DNA of 64,000 bases, taken from positions 1 to 64,000 of the forward strand of contig CAVPDA010000016.1 in NCBI GenBank assembly GCA_963702495.1, written 5' to 3'. The notes under the pieces are model-generated. The model worked only from the letters and a program-made list of their open reading frames with translations, made no database searches and was not told the origin of the DNA. Position 1 is the stretch's first letter; every line of letters begins with the position of its first letter. Positions 20,778 to 29,071 of the stretch are shown here, piece after piece. The DNA is from CAVPDA01 sp963702495 (GTDB taxonomy: Bacteria > Pseudomonadota > Gammaproteobacteria > Burkholderiales > Rhodocyclaceae). The translations under genes and the position numbers were made by a program.

Positions 20778-22150
20778 TACCTCTCTACAATCTCAGTATT
20801 TACTGAGCTGGCACGACATTCCAAACACGTTCTTCTCGATCCACCTCTGCCAAGCTGACATGTTCGGTGACTCGAAATGCGTTGACCGTCCCACCAGAGC
20901 TGCGCTTCGATGCAATGCCATCCGTACCGCGACAGATATCCCATCCGCGCTGGCTGTATGGATCGCACCCAACACGCTCAAAGCACTTCCAGCTGGCATG
21001 ATTCGAAACATAGGAGCAGCAGCCTTCGGGGAGGAGAGCACGGACCGTCTGCCACTGGTTTTCCCGCGATATGGCGGATGATGAATGCCCACAAGATGGC
21101 GAAACGGAGACACGCCCGTGCGCTCTATACACAAGGAAAAGACCGCTCAAATCCGGGCGCAGAGTCGTCGGAGCAATCTGCCGTTGGAAATGACGTTAGC
21201 AGCCAAATTCCTGTCGCATCTGGGCAAGAATTGACAACCGAGCACTCCGACGATGTCCGTTCGCGCTCCGAACGGGACGAAATCGACATTCCGCTTCCGT
21301 TAGGAGCCGATAATGGAGCACGCTGCGTGTTACGCGCGCGCATGATGGAGCCTGACCTCCCTACCTGTTTTTCTTGTTCAATTACGTTTGGTCGGCGCCG
21401 AATTCTTCTCGTTTGCGATTGCGCAGCAATCTGACAAACGGCTGTCGGTGCGGTGACCGGCGTTTAAGCTACGCTGCGATTCGGCACCCTCTTTGACATG
21501 GATCAAAGTCATCCCGAGTGGTGCCAGTGCGGCATGCTCACGAACACTTCAGCTTTCAGGCGGAATGTAGGCGAAATCATCTGAATGGACTACATTTTTT
21601 GCGACTCACCGACCGGAAATGAGGGACATGCGGCCGTTTGTCGCGGCGAGGCGAGATTGGTCTGACGGACTGAAGGAACGGAAGCGTATCGCGACCGCTG
21701 TGGGAAACCGTGATTGACGGTTGTATCTGGTTCACAGCGCCAGTTTGAGTTCAAGGGACGCGGTCATTGCCCATCGACGCTGCCGGCATGTGGTGAGAGT
21801 CAGCAACGGCCAAGAGTCCGATGGCTGGCGGGGCTGACGGTCTGCTTCAGTAGGACTTACCTGCCGTTCGACCCTGAGGATTCTCGGCGGTCGCTATGTC
21901 CGGAACTGACCGGCAGTACTCGCGTGTAACTCAGCCGCAAACCGGACGCCGGAACGAACTGGCGGCCGACCGCCAGTGACGGCAATGGCCGAGATCTCGA
22001 CGGACGCCCAGTCGCTGCAGCCGGCAAGTATCGATCGATAACCTGTCGATGGGCGCCCGATTTGTTTCGGAAGACTGCTTCACCACTCCAAGCGGCCCGA
22101 CAACAGAGCCAGGTCGGTGACCAGACCTCGGCCTCATGTGGAGCTCCACA
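20778..22150. other. Gene-free interval with one copy of a 20-bp repeat
   Basis: No gene with a convincing start and family is seen. A minus-strand open stretch of 116 codons (20800-21150) has no normal start codon or ribosome site and was not accepted. It holds the right copy of the 20-bp repeat (21341-21360). The part after 21450 has the GACCG/CGGCC-rich composition of the other empty intervals. Confidence 0.45.
21341..21360 (+). repeat. 20-bp direct repeat, right copy
   Basis: Identical to 14360-14379, in direct orientation, about 560 bases upstream of the start of the large secreted-protein pseudogene. Confidence 0.75.
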
Positions 22151-22748
22151 GTGCGACACGAAGCTGTGTCGAGAAGTTGTCTCCACGGAAACGGAGGAGA
22201 CCATCTGTGTCACCAGATGAAGCTATGGGTCTGAATCAAGAGCGACCCGGACAATGTAACGAAACGCCAATAGTAATGGCGTGGGGTGTCAAGCGCGAGC
22301 GAGAGGCCCTCCTGGCAGCCACAAGCCGGGTAAGTGCTAGCTAATCGGCATGGTGAAGGTATTTGAATCTGCGATAAAGACCGTAATTTCACAACAAGCG
22401 AAAGTGGCTGTAGTAGTGCGCTTGAACCAAAAGGTAACGGATGCGGGCGGCGTCTCTTGTAGATAGATGTCGCGTGACCCACATGCATCTCGGTCGAAAG
22501 CAGGCACCTAACCCGGTGATACTTCTCGGTACGGAACGTGGAAACCTCGTATCGCTTCCCCTCGGGGGACAGCACGCTGCAAGGCGTCGCTTATGGCGGT
22601 GCGAGCTTGGGATGTTGGAAGAAGCGAATGCTGCGCTGTAATGGCGTGGATACGGGTTTAAACGTTACCCGGCACGAAAGTGAGCCCACGTCCGACTGGT
22701 CTTACATCGCAAGAGAGTGTGCAGAACCGAACTCATGAGGGAAAGCAA

Positions 22749-22910
22749 ATGACGACAACGGCAAAACCGTTGATTGGTGCGCCCTCAACGCCTCCAAGCT
22801 GGGACGCCATCGATTGGCGAACCGTGCAAAAGGATGTTCTGCGGCTGCAGATGCGTATTGCGAAGGCAACTCGGGCACCGATCCGAGATGCCGGGTCACA
22901 CCGGCCTTAG
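22749..22910 (+). pseudogene. ltrA: Group II intron reverse transcriptase/maturase, N-terminal remnant
   Basis: Only about 53 codons remain from the ATG at 22749. The sequence PSWDAIDWRTVQKDVLRLQM followed by RIAKATR is the conserved N-terminus of group II intron maturases (WxxIDWxxxxxxVxRLQxRIxKA). A GAGGGAAAG ribosome site precedes the ATG. The sequence then passes straight into intron domain IV/V instead of the reverse transcriptase domain, so the catalytic RT, maturase X and HNH domains are all gone. Deletion of an internal block of about 1.2 kb would explain it. Confidence 0.8.
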
Positions 22911-22918
22911 TAAGGCTC

Positions 22919-22952
22919 GAGCCGTGTGATGGGAAACTATCATGCACGGTTC
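22919..22952 (+). ncRNA. Group II intron domain V
   Basis: A 34-nt helix GAGCCGTG..GGTTC with GAAA loop (GGGAAACT) and central bulge is the canonical length and form of domain V, the catalytic core. The AGC-type triad lies in the lower stem (GAGCC...GGTTC). Its preservation contrasts with the loss of the maturase. Confidence 0.85.
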
Positions 22953-23085
22953 TTAGAGGGCTGGGGACGGGCAACCGTCCCTGGCTACTCGACTAAGGCC
23001 GAAATGTTCACTTTCTCCCTTGATTTCGGCGAGGCAGCGCCATAGGCTAATCTTGTAACCAATAATCAATAACGTGAGGTGTCAA

Positions 23086-23403
23086 ATGTTGAAGCTCCCG
23101 AAAGTCGAGAAAGGTCCGCGGCGGATCATGTCGCGATTGGAGAAGACGCAGAAGGTTATTGCCGGTGTTGCCCTTGCCTTGGGTCTGGCGGTCGCAGGGC
23201 TGCCTGCGGACGAAGTCCAAGCCGCACCTGCCGTGGCAGCCGCCCAGGGTCCGACGGCCGGCGTCGCAGGTGCTCTGCTGCTTGCGCCCGGTGGCGAGAT
23301 GTTTGAGCAGGTTGCTCGCCACTACTCACACTCCTCCCACGAGTCGCACTCGTCCCATTCCTCGCACTCGTCACACCAGTCTCATTATTCGAGCCGGTAC
23401 TAG
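23086..23403 (+). CDS. hxsA: His-Xaa-Ser repeat precursor protein HxsA
   Basis: A 105-residue protein starting at the ATG after GTGAGG; an upstream in-frame GTG at 23074 is less likely. A basic N-terminus (MLKLPKVEKGPRRIMSRLEK) is followed by a hydrophobic segment (VIAGVALALGLAVAGLP), so the peptide probably enters or crosses the membrane. The last 25 residues are His/Ser-rich with eight H-x-S steps (HYS HSS HES HSS HSS HSS HQS HYS), the hallmark of HxsA. In Hxs systems this repeat is the presumed substrate of the radical SAM enzymes HxsB and HxsC. The final modification is not known. HxsD follows 3 bases after the stop. Confidence 0.9.
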   Translation: MLKLPKVEKGPRRIMSRLEKTQKVIAGVALALGLAVAGLPADEVQAAPAVAAAQGPTAGVAGALLLAPGGEMFEQVARHYSHSSHESHSSHSSHSSHQSHYSSRY

Positions 23404-23406
23404 ACG

Positions 23407-23787
23407 ATGAGTGAGACGCAGAGCACCGCCGGGTTCGCGCTCGGCGCGGATGCACTCGGGGTCTTCGCGCGCGTGAGCGTTGACCCCGCAGTGTATTCCG
23501 AGACCGCAATCTTGAAGACCGCGTACTGGCTAACCGACCGGTACTACGTGTATTTCGCCAGCAATGCGGCTACAGGGCTACTCGATGTGGAATTGCGGCT
23601 CAAACAGGGGGAGGATGAGGCCGCGCTCAAGGCGGCGTGCGGGGAGTTGTGGAACGCGATTCTCGACCAGGAGGTGCGCCAGCGGGTCTTGGCTGAGACA
23701 TCGGCGGTGCGCGACACGCTCCTGCGTAAGGCTTTCTTCGAAGCGCGTGCCCAGTTTCCGCAAGGCACCGTCGAGCGGTTCGGATGA
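23407..23787 (+). CDS. hxsD: His-Xaa-Ser system protein HxsD
   Basis: A 126-residue protein. The features DPAVYSETAILKTAYWLTDR, YYVYF and LWNAILDQEVRQRV are typical of HxsD, the small conserved partner in His-Xaa-Ser loci. It has no membrane segment or metal motif. Its role is unknown; a precursor-recognition or adaptor function is an inference from its constant presence and size. It is packed tightly between hxsA and a small ORF whose start overlaps its stop (ATGA), so translation is probably coupled. Confidence 0.88.
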   Translation: MSETQSTAGFALGADALGVFARVSVDPAVYSETAILKTAYWLTDRYYVYFASNAATGLLDVELRLKQGEDEAALKAACGELWNAILDQEVRQRVLAETSAVRDTLLRKAFFEARAQFPQGTVERFG

Positions 23788-24020
23788 TTGAGCACACCCG
23801 AACCATCGACAACGCTCTCTACACGCGCAAGGCGCTTGCCGCGGCACGCGAGGCCTATTCGGCGTACTGCCATGTCCGGGCCGCGCCGCGTGCCGACGGC
23901 CGCGTGGACATCGCGGTGACCGTGAAGGGCGAGTACGCACCCGATGCGCGGCAGGTCATCCTGGATTTCTGGAACTACTTTCTCGACACGGCCTGCCAGG
24001 ACAAACTGGCGGCAGCCTGA
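23784..24020 (+). CDS. Small HxsD-like protein of the Hxs locus
   Basis: A 78-residue protein whose ATG overlaps the hxsD stop by four bases. Its C-terminal half (ARQVILDFWNYFLDTACQDK) resembles the end of HxsD (LWNAILDQEVRQRVLAETS) in hydrophobic spacing and the shared (F/L)WN-x-(F/I)LD core, and the beta-rich middle (VDIAVTVKGEY) parallels HxsD's LLDVELRLKQGE. It could be a second, shortened HxsD copy. It ends 5 bases before the hxsB start. No family name can be given with confidence; the locus position says it belongs to the Hxs pathway. Confidence 0.7.
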   Translation: MIEHTRTIDNALYTRKALAAAREAYSAYCHVRAAPRADGRVDIAVTVKGEYAPDARQVILDFWNYFLDTACQDKLAAA

Positions 24021-24282
24021 AGCCGATGGGCGACACCCACTTCCTTCCTCGGGACGAGTTTGCGCCCCCTTCGCCTGGCTACGCACTGCTGCCCTTCCGC
24101 TTTGAGCGGTGGGGGCAGAGCGAGCGCCTGCTGGTGAGCGAGGCGGGCGAGTTTACTTGGCTCGCCAGCGGCGAGTTCGATGCCTTTGTCGCACACCGTG
24201 TCCTTCCGGCAAGCCTGCATGAAGTCGATCGACATCCTTGCTAACTTCAGTTGCCAGTTCAACCCGATGAGGAGCGCAGCTG

Positions 24283-24705
24283 ATGGACGAGAGGGCGAAG
24301 GTCGAGCAAGCGAGGGTGCATGGCGAGAGCCTGGAGCAGATAGGGGAGCGGTTCAAGCGTTGGCGTGAGACACGGGTTCGCGGCGAGCATATTCCGCAAG
24401 TGTTGTGGGCGGCGGCGGTGGGTATGGCCAGGGAACACGGACTGCATCGAGTGGTGTGTGAGCTGCGTGTCGACCCTGTCAGGCTGAAGAAGCGCCTGGA
24501 GCACGACGGCGGCGCGGCGCAGCCTGGCAAGAGCGGCACGCGCTTCGTTGAGCTGATGGTTTCGCCGGCGCCCGGCGCGCCAAGCCTGTGCGAGTGCGCC
24601 GTGGAGCTGGAGAACGGGCGCGGGTCGAAGATGCGCGTGGAACTCAACGGCAATGGCATTGCCGCTCTGGCTGGGCTGTGCAGCGCGTTCTGGGGTGCGG
24701 CATGA
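24283..24705 (+). CDS. tnpA: IS66-family accessory protein TnpA-like
   Basis: A 140-residue protein at the position of TnpA in IS66 elements: directly upstream of tnpB, with overlapping stop and start (ATGA). The central segment (LWAAAVGMAREHGLHRVVCE, then LRVDPVRLKKRLE) looks like a helix-turn-helix region, and the C-terminus (VELNGNGIAALAGLCSAFW) matches the 'aLa.l...l' ending common in this family. TnpA is needed for transposition of IS66-type elements but is not the catalytic subunit. Sequence is divergent, so the name rests partly on context. Confidence 0.7.
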   Translation: MDERAKVEQARVHGESLEQIGERFKRWRETRVRGEHIPQVLWAAAVGMAREHGLHRVVCELRVDPVRLKKRLEHDGGAAQPGKSGTRFVELMVSPAPGAPSLCECAVELENGRGSKMRVELNGNGIAALAGLCSAFWGAA

Positions 24706-25061
24706 TCCAGATCACGCCACACATGCGCATCCTGGTAGCGGTCGAGCCGATTGACTTTCGTGCCGGAATCGACGGGTTGGTGGGCGCGTGCCGGCAACGC
24801 CTGCAGGCCGATCCTTTCAGCGGAGCCGTGTTCGTCTTTGGCAACCGCGCGCGCACGGCGATCAAGGTCCTGACCTATGACGGTCAAGGCTACTGGCTGT
24901 GTCAGAAACGGCTATCGAGCGGGCGGTTCGCCTTTTGGCCCGACGGTGAGAAGCCGACCCGGGCGCTGCAGGCGTGCGAGCTGCAGCTGCTGCTCATGGG
25001 GGGCGATCCGGCGCGCGCCAATGCAGCGCCGGCGTGGCGCCCTTTGAGCCTGGCGGCATAG
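24702..25061 (+). CDS. tnpB: IS66-family Orf2 protein TnpB
   Basis: A 119-residue protein beginning MIQITPHMRILVAVEPIDFR. The phrases DFRAGIDGLVGACRQRLQ, DPFSGAVFVFGNRARTAIKV and LTYDGQGYWLCQKRLSSGRF are the defining blocks of IS66 TnpB (PF05717). Length is normal. Its start overlaps the tnpA stop. It is required for transposition with TnpA and TnpC, though its molecular role is unclear. Downstream there is no tnpC in the same direction; the next gene is the oppositely oriented transposase. Confidence 0.92.
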   Translation: MIQITPHMRILVAVEPIDFRAGIDGLVGACRQRLQADPFSGAVFVFGNRARTAIKVLTYDGQGYWLCQKRLSSGRFAFWPDGEKPTRALQACELQLLLMGGDPARANAAPAWRPLSLAA

Positions 25062-25092
25062 AGCAGGGGTCGGCCGGCAGCGGCGCCGCGGA

Positions 25093-26723
25093 TCACGCGG
25101 TGCGGTTCAGTTGCTCGTGATAGTTCCAAGGCATCCACAAGGCCGGCCTCGTCAACACCTCCTGGGCGTGGATCTGCAATGCCTGCAGATACGCGAAGGG
25201 GTTCACGTTGCCGAGCTGACAGGTGTAGATCAGGCTCATGTAGATGTCGCCGACCTCGGCCCCCTTGAGGGTCTTGAAGAAGAGCGAATTCTTGCGGTGA
25301 CGTATCGCCCGTTTGAGAGCACGTTCGCAAATATTGTTGTCAAGCGGGGCTCCCGCCTTGCGCAGGAAGAGCGTCAGTTCGCTCCAATGCTTGAGCATGT
25401 AGCGCAGGGCCTGGCCGAGACCGGAGTTGGGCTCGACCTTGCGTTGCGCAAACTGTTCGTTCATCCATTGGTGCAGCCCCTGCATGGGCGCAGCGCTGCT
25501 CGCTTGGTGGTGCGCGAGGCGCTGCTCGGGCGAGAGCTTCTCGGCGCGGCAGTGCGCGTCCTCGGCGTAGATTCGGGCCAGCACCTCGATCACGTGGCTG
25601 CATTCCTTGGGGAAATGCTCGAGCACATCGACAAATTGGCGTCGGCCGTGCGAGAGGCAATTGCCTAGCACGGTGGCAAACTCGCTCGTGAGGTTGCAGG
25701 CGAGCGCATCGCACATCTGCATCGGCGGCTCGAGCTCCTTGGCCCGATGCGCCAGCACCTTTGCCAGGTTCTGCCCGGCGTGTGCGTGGCCGGTGAAGAA
25801 CAGCACCATCTTGCGCCCTTGCAACTCGGCGACGATGCCCGAGGTGTTGATCGCCTTGGCCACAGGCGTCTTGCCCGCCGCCTCGGCCTCGGTGCGCTCG
25901 CGCATCAGCGACAGGATGCGCGCTGGGGTGTCATCGTTGTGCAGCAACTGCGCCTGCGCGGCCTGGCGGATCAATTCCTCGAAGGCCGCACGCGGCCCCG
26001 GCACCGCCTTGAGCACGATGTCCCACTGCGTGGCATCGGGCAGGGGGACGTTCAGACTCGCTTGCAAGCTCTCCAGGCGGTAGAACGGCATGCCGCTGCC
26101 GTAACGAAGCAAGGCCAGCATGCTCGCGCAGCTGTGCTCGTACTTGAGCTCACTGGCGCCTTCGGGCAAGGCGGCGGTGAAGCTTGCATCGCAAAGGCGG
26201 CATCGCAGCTGTCGCAGTTTGTAGACCGTGGCCTCCAGCGGGGGCTGGCCCACCACCTTGACGATGAGCTTTGGCGGCGAGTCATAGACCTTGCCATCGG
26301 CGCATTGCGGGCATGGGTCACCCGGTTTCAGAGCGGGCACGTCGAGCTCGACGACGGTCGAGTCGCGATACGCCTGGGCGCCGTTGCGCCCGTGCCCCGG
26401 TGCGCACGGCTTTGCTTGCTGCTTGCCTTCAGCCTGCGTGGCCTCTGAGGCCGCCGGCGGGTCGCTGGCGCCACTGGCTGTCTGCTCAGCGCCACCGTAG
26501 CCCTTGAGCACGTTGCGCTTGTGCTCGGTGCGCGCGCCGAACAACATCTGGCGGAAGCGCTTGATCGAGGTCTTCGCGTTCTGCAAGGCCTGCATGACGT
26601 AGGCAAAGGTGTCGAGCACCGCTTCGAGCAGTCGTATTGCTCGGTAGAGAATGTCGTCTTGGCCTGCGCCAGAAGCTCGTCGAGCTGTGTCTGAGTTGCG
26701 TTGACCAATTCGGGGCGCTTCAC
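25093..26723 (-). pseudogene. tnpC: IS66-family transposase TnpC, one-base frameshift near N-terminus
   Basis: The protein starts at 26723 (MKRPELVNATQTQLDELLAQ, then AKTTFSTEQY) and after about 30 residues must shift one base near 26630 to continue as LLEAVLDTFAYVMQALQNAK. The remaining 508 codons are open: zinc-binding Cys pairs (CPQC; CRLCD), the DDE-type domain with HNDDTPA, the block LSHGRRQF, and APLDNNICERALKRAIRHRK (the conserved 'pDNN.aERalR' with the catalytic Glu). A likely missing base in GAGCAATACGACTG explains the break. As read, translation from 26723 stops early, so the transposase is probably inactive unless frameshifting occurs. It is convergent with tnpAB. Confidence 0.8.
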
Positions 26724-27601
26724 GCGAGGACTTCCGAGAGGCGCCGGCGGAAGTCCTTCACCAGCGGGTAGCCGAGCACTTGCTTGATCGGGCGGTTGGG
26801 TTTATGCGTCGGCGCGTCCTTGCCACGCCCCGTGGTCTGCCCCAGGTAAATCCAGTTCGCCGCCCGGTAGCAGGTGCCCCGAAAGCGCGCCGGATCGATG
26901 AAGGTCTCCACAAAGTAGATCGGGTGCCCGTATAGGCGCTGCCAATCGGCCGACAGCACTCGGGCCATGCGTCCCAGAATGTGGGAGGCCAGATGGGGCA
27001 CCGTCACCCACGGCAGGATGAGAAAGCGCGTGTTGTAGGCGAGCAGCCGGATGTTCTTCAGCCGCGCCTGCTTGTCCCAGCCGATGAACCGATCGCGGCT
27101 ACCCAGGTGGCGCGGCGCCGAGCTGAACGCCATACAGGCGATCGGCCGGCCCCGGGCAAACACCAAGTACTTCAGGTGCTCGCCCACCGGTTGCGTGTAA
27201 CCGAGATAGTGGTGGTGCTCGATCAGGCTATTGAACAGCGCCTCTTGCGGCGTGCGCCGCACTTGCCTGAACTCGAGCGGCCGAATCTCGGCCAGGCTCG
27301 CCTGTAGCGCTGCCGCCTCCACGCTGACCAAGGCAGGCGCGCTGCGCCGCGCCAGCGGATTGCGCATCTCTCGGCGCACCGGCGGCAGCTCGATCAGAGC
27401 CTCTCGGTGAAGCTTCAACATCAGCCCGCGGCACACCATGTCGCGTAGCGCTCCGTTGGCTTGCACCCAGTTCCACGCCACGCACAGCTTCTTCGACAGA
27501 TCGCGCCGGCTCGACTCGGGATGTTCGGCAACCAGCTGACGGATGAAGGCAACGTCGCTGTCGGTGACCACGCGGTGCCGGTAGCATATATTCGTTTGCA
27601 T
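26720..27601 (-). CDS. DUF4338 (DruA-like) protein carried by the IS66 element
   Basis: A protein of about 293 residues from the ATG at 27601; an earlier start at 27637 is possible but lies close to the element end. The blocks EHHHYLGYTQPVGEHLKYLV, GRPIACMAFSSAPRHLGSRD and FVETFIDPARFRGTCYRAAN-type C-terminus identify the DUF4338 family, which includes DruA of Druantia anti-phage systems. Family members are also common as passengers in transposable elements, which is the situation here. Its stop overlaps the start of tnpC by four bases, so the two are co-translated. No other Druantia genes are present, so a defence role is not implied. Confidence 0.82.
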   Translation of the reverse strand: MQTNICYRHRVVTDSDVAFIRQLVAEHPESSRRDLSKKLCVAWNWVQANGALRDMVCRGLMLKLHREALIELPPVRREMRNPLARRSAPALVSVEAAALQASLAEIRPLEFRQVRRTPQEALFNSLIEHHHYLGYTQPVGEHLKYLVFARGRPIACMAFSSAPRHLGSRDRFIGWDKQARLKNIRLLAYNTRFLILPWVTVPHLASHILGRMARVLSADWQRLYGHPIYFVETFIDPARFRGTCYRAANWIYLGQTTGRGKDAPTHKPNRPIKQVLGYPLVKDFRRRLSEVLA

Positions 27602-29071
27602 ACCAGACAGCGTAGCTGGATCGTTCGCGGAACGCAAGCGCTTTGAGCCAATTGCTCGAACTATGGCACCGGCATCGGCTCATACCATGAACCTCAGCAC
27701 AATTCACGCAGGTTTACCGGAAGGACACCCTTTGTCGCACACCGGCTGGAGCGCAGCTCGCCGCGCTACGCGGAGTTGCAGACGAAGCATTTCCTTGTGG
27801 ACGCTGGTTCGGGGCCGCTTTTCGACACACTGGCTGCAAAGGTGCGCACCAAGCGTTCCTTTCTCGACGGCTTCACGAAGCTGCACATCTTCGTGACCAC
27901 GCTGCGCTGTAATCAGTCCTGCCAGTATTGTCAGGTCTCGCGCCGAAATGAAGGCGCAGGGGACTTCGACATGACCGAGGACGTGCTGCGCCGCTCGGTC
28001 GAGCTCATGCTCGATGGCCCGGCGCGGCATGTGACGATGGAGTTCCAAGGTGGCGAACCCCTGCTCAACTTCGACCTGTTGGCCGAAGCGGTGACCTACG
28101 CTAAGGCGCGCAACATAACGCGCGGCAAGCGCATCGATTTCGTCGTCTGCACCAACCTCTCGATACTGGAAGACCGGCATCTGGATTTCTTCAAGGAACA
28201 TTGTGTTCAGGTGTTCAACCTCGCTTGACGGGCCGGCCCCTGTTCACGACCGCAACCGCCCGCTCGCCGGCGGCTCCAGCCATGCGACTGTGACGCACAA
28301 CATCGCCCGGGCCCAGGAGGCCTTGGGCAAGCACGCCGTCTCCTGCCTCATGACGACCTCGCGGGAAAGCCTCAAGTACCCGCGCGAAATCATCGACGAA
28401 TACCTGCGACTAGGGATGGGTTCGATTTTCCTTCGCGACCTCAATCCCTACGGCTACGCGGTCAAGGCGCGCAATGCGTTGGGTTACCCGACCGAGGATT
28501 TCCTTCGGTTTTATCAGGAGGCGCTTGCCTATATCATCGAGGTCAATCGGAATGGGCGGACTTTTTCCGAGGCGTTCGCGTCACTGATACTCACCAAGGT
28601 CCTCACGCCTTGGCCAATCGGCTTTGTCGACCTGCAGTCTCCCAGTGGGGCCGGAATCGGCGTGGTGGTCTACAACTATGACGGTGAGGTGTATCCCTCG
28701 GACGAGTCGCGCATGCTGGCCGAAATGGGGCGGCCGGAGTTTCGCATGGGCAACGTACTAGAAGACGACTTCGCCAGCATCTTCTTCGGCGAGACCATGC
28801 AGACGATAGCCGCGGCAGCCTGCAACGAATCGTTGGCGGGCTGCTCGGAGTGCGCGCTGCAGCCGTACTGTGGCGCGGACCCCGTGCGCCACTACTCGGT
28901 CCAGGGGGATGCATTCGGGCACCGTCCCACTAGCGGTTACTGTCGCAAGAACATGGGCGTCATCCGTCACCTGTTGGCGCTGCTACGCGATGCCGACCCG
29001 GACCTGGAGCGCATTCTCTGGGCCTGGATTGGGCACGAGGACGTTGACCACATGCACCTGCCGCCACCGCC

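Larger units (their letters stand above)
22151..22993 (+). mobile_element. Group II intron with most of its maturase deleted
   Basis: The 5' end GTGCGAC fits the GUGYG consensus, and its first bases fold (CGACAC / GTGTCG). The 3' part carries a canonical 34-nt domain V. After it comes a domain VI hairpin (GGGACGGGCAACCGTCCC) and the typical ending GGCTACTCGAC (final AC). Total length is 843 bases; complete bacterial introns of this kind are about 1.9-2.5 kb because of the reverse transcriptase/maturase gene, which here keeps only its first codons. Ribozyme domains at both ends appear retained, so splicing with a maturase supplied from elsewhere is conceivable. It sits about 90 bases upstream of hxsA, in the same direction. 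Exact boundaries are inferred from the consensus ends. Confidence 0.8.
24198..27728. mobile_element. IS66-family element with convergent tnpAB and tnpC/DUF4338 genes
   Basis: The 21-bp ends GTGTCCTTCCGG(C/T)AA(G/A)CCTGC at 24198-24218 and 27708-27728 are inverted and match at 19 positions. They are flanked by identical 15-bp direct repeats (CCTTTGTCGCACACC at 24183-24197 and 27729-27743). Contents: tnpA-like and tnpB on the plus strand; tnpC and a DUF4338 gene on the minus strand. IS66 elements usually have tnpA, tnpB and tnpC in one direction and make 8-bp duplications, so both the layout and the long repeat are unusual. The element splits hxsB. Confidence 0.85.

Noticed and set aside
20800..21150. 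A 116-codon Cys-rich minus-strand frame upstream of the giant pseudogene
   Set aside because: It has no ATG/GTG start with a ribosome site and no recognisable family.
26720..27601. A Druantia defence system
   Set aside because: Only a DruA-like gene is present; the large helicase and other Druantia genes are absent, and the gene lies inside an IS66 element.
28180..28230. Programmed frameshifting or recoding in hxsB
   Set aside because: No slippery sequence or pseudoknot is visible; a single extra T explains it, and the gene is already split by an insertion.
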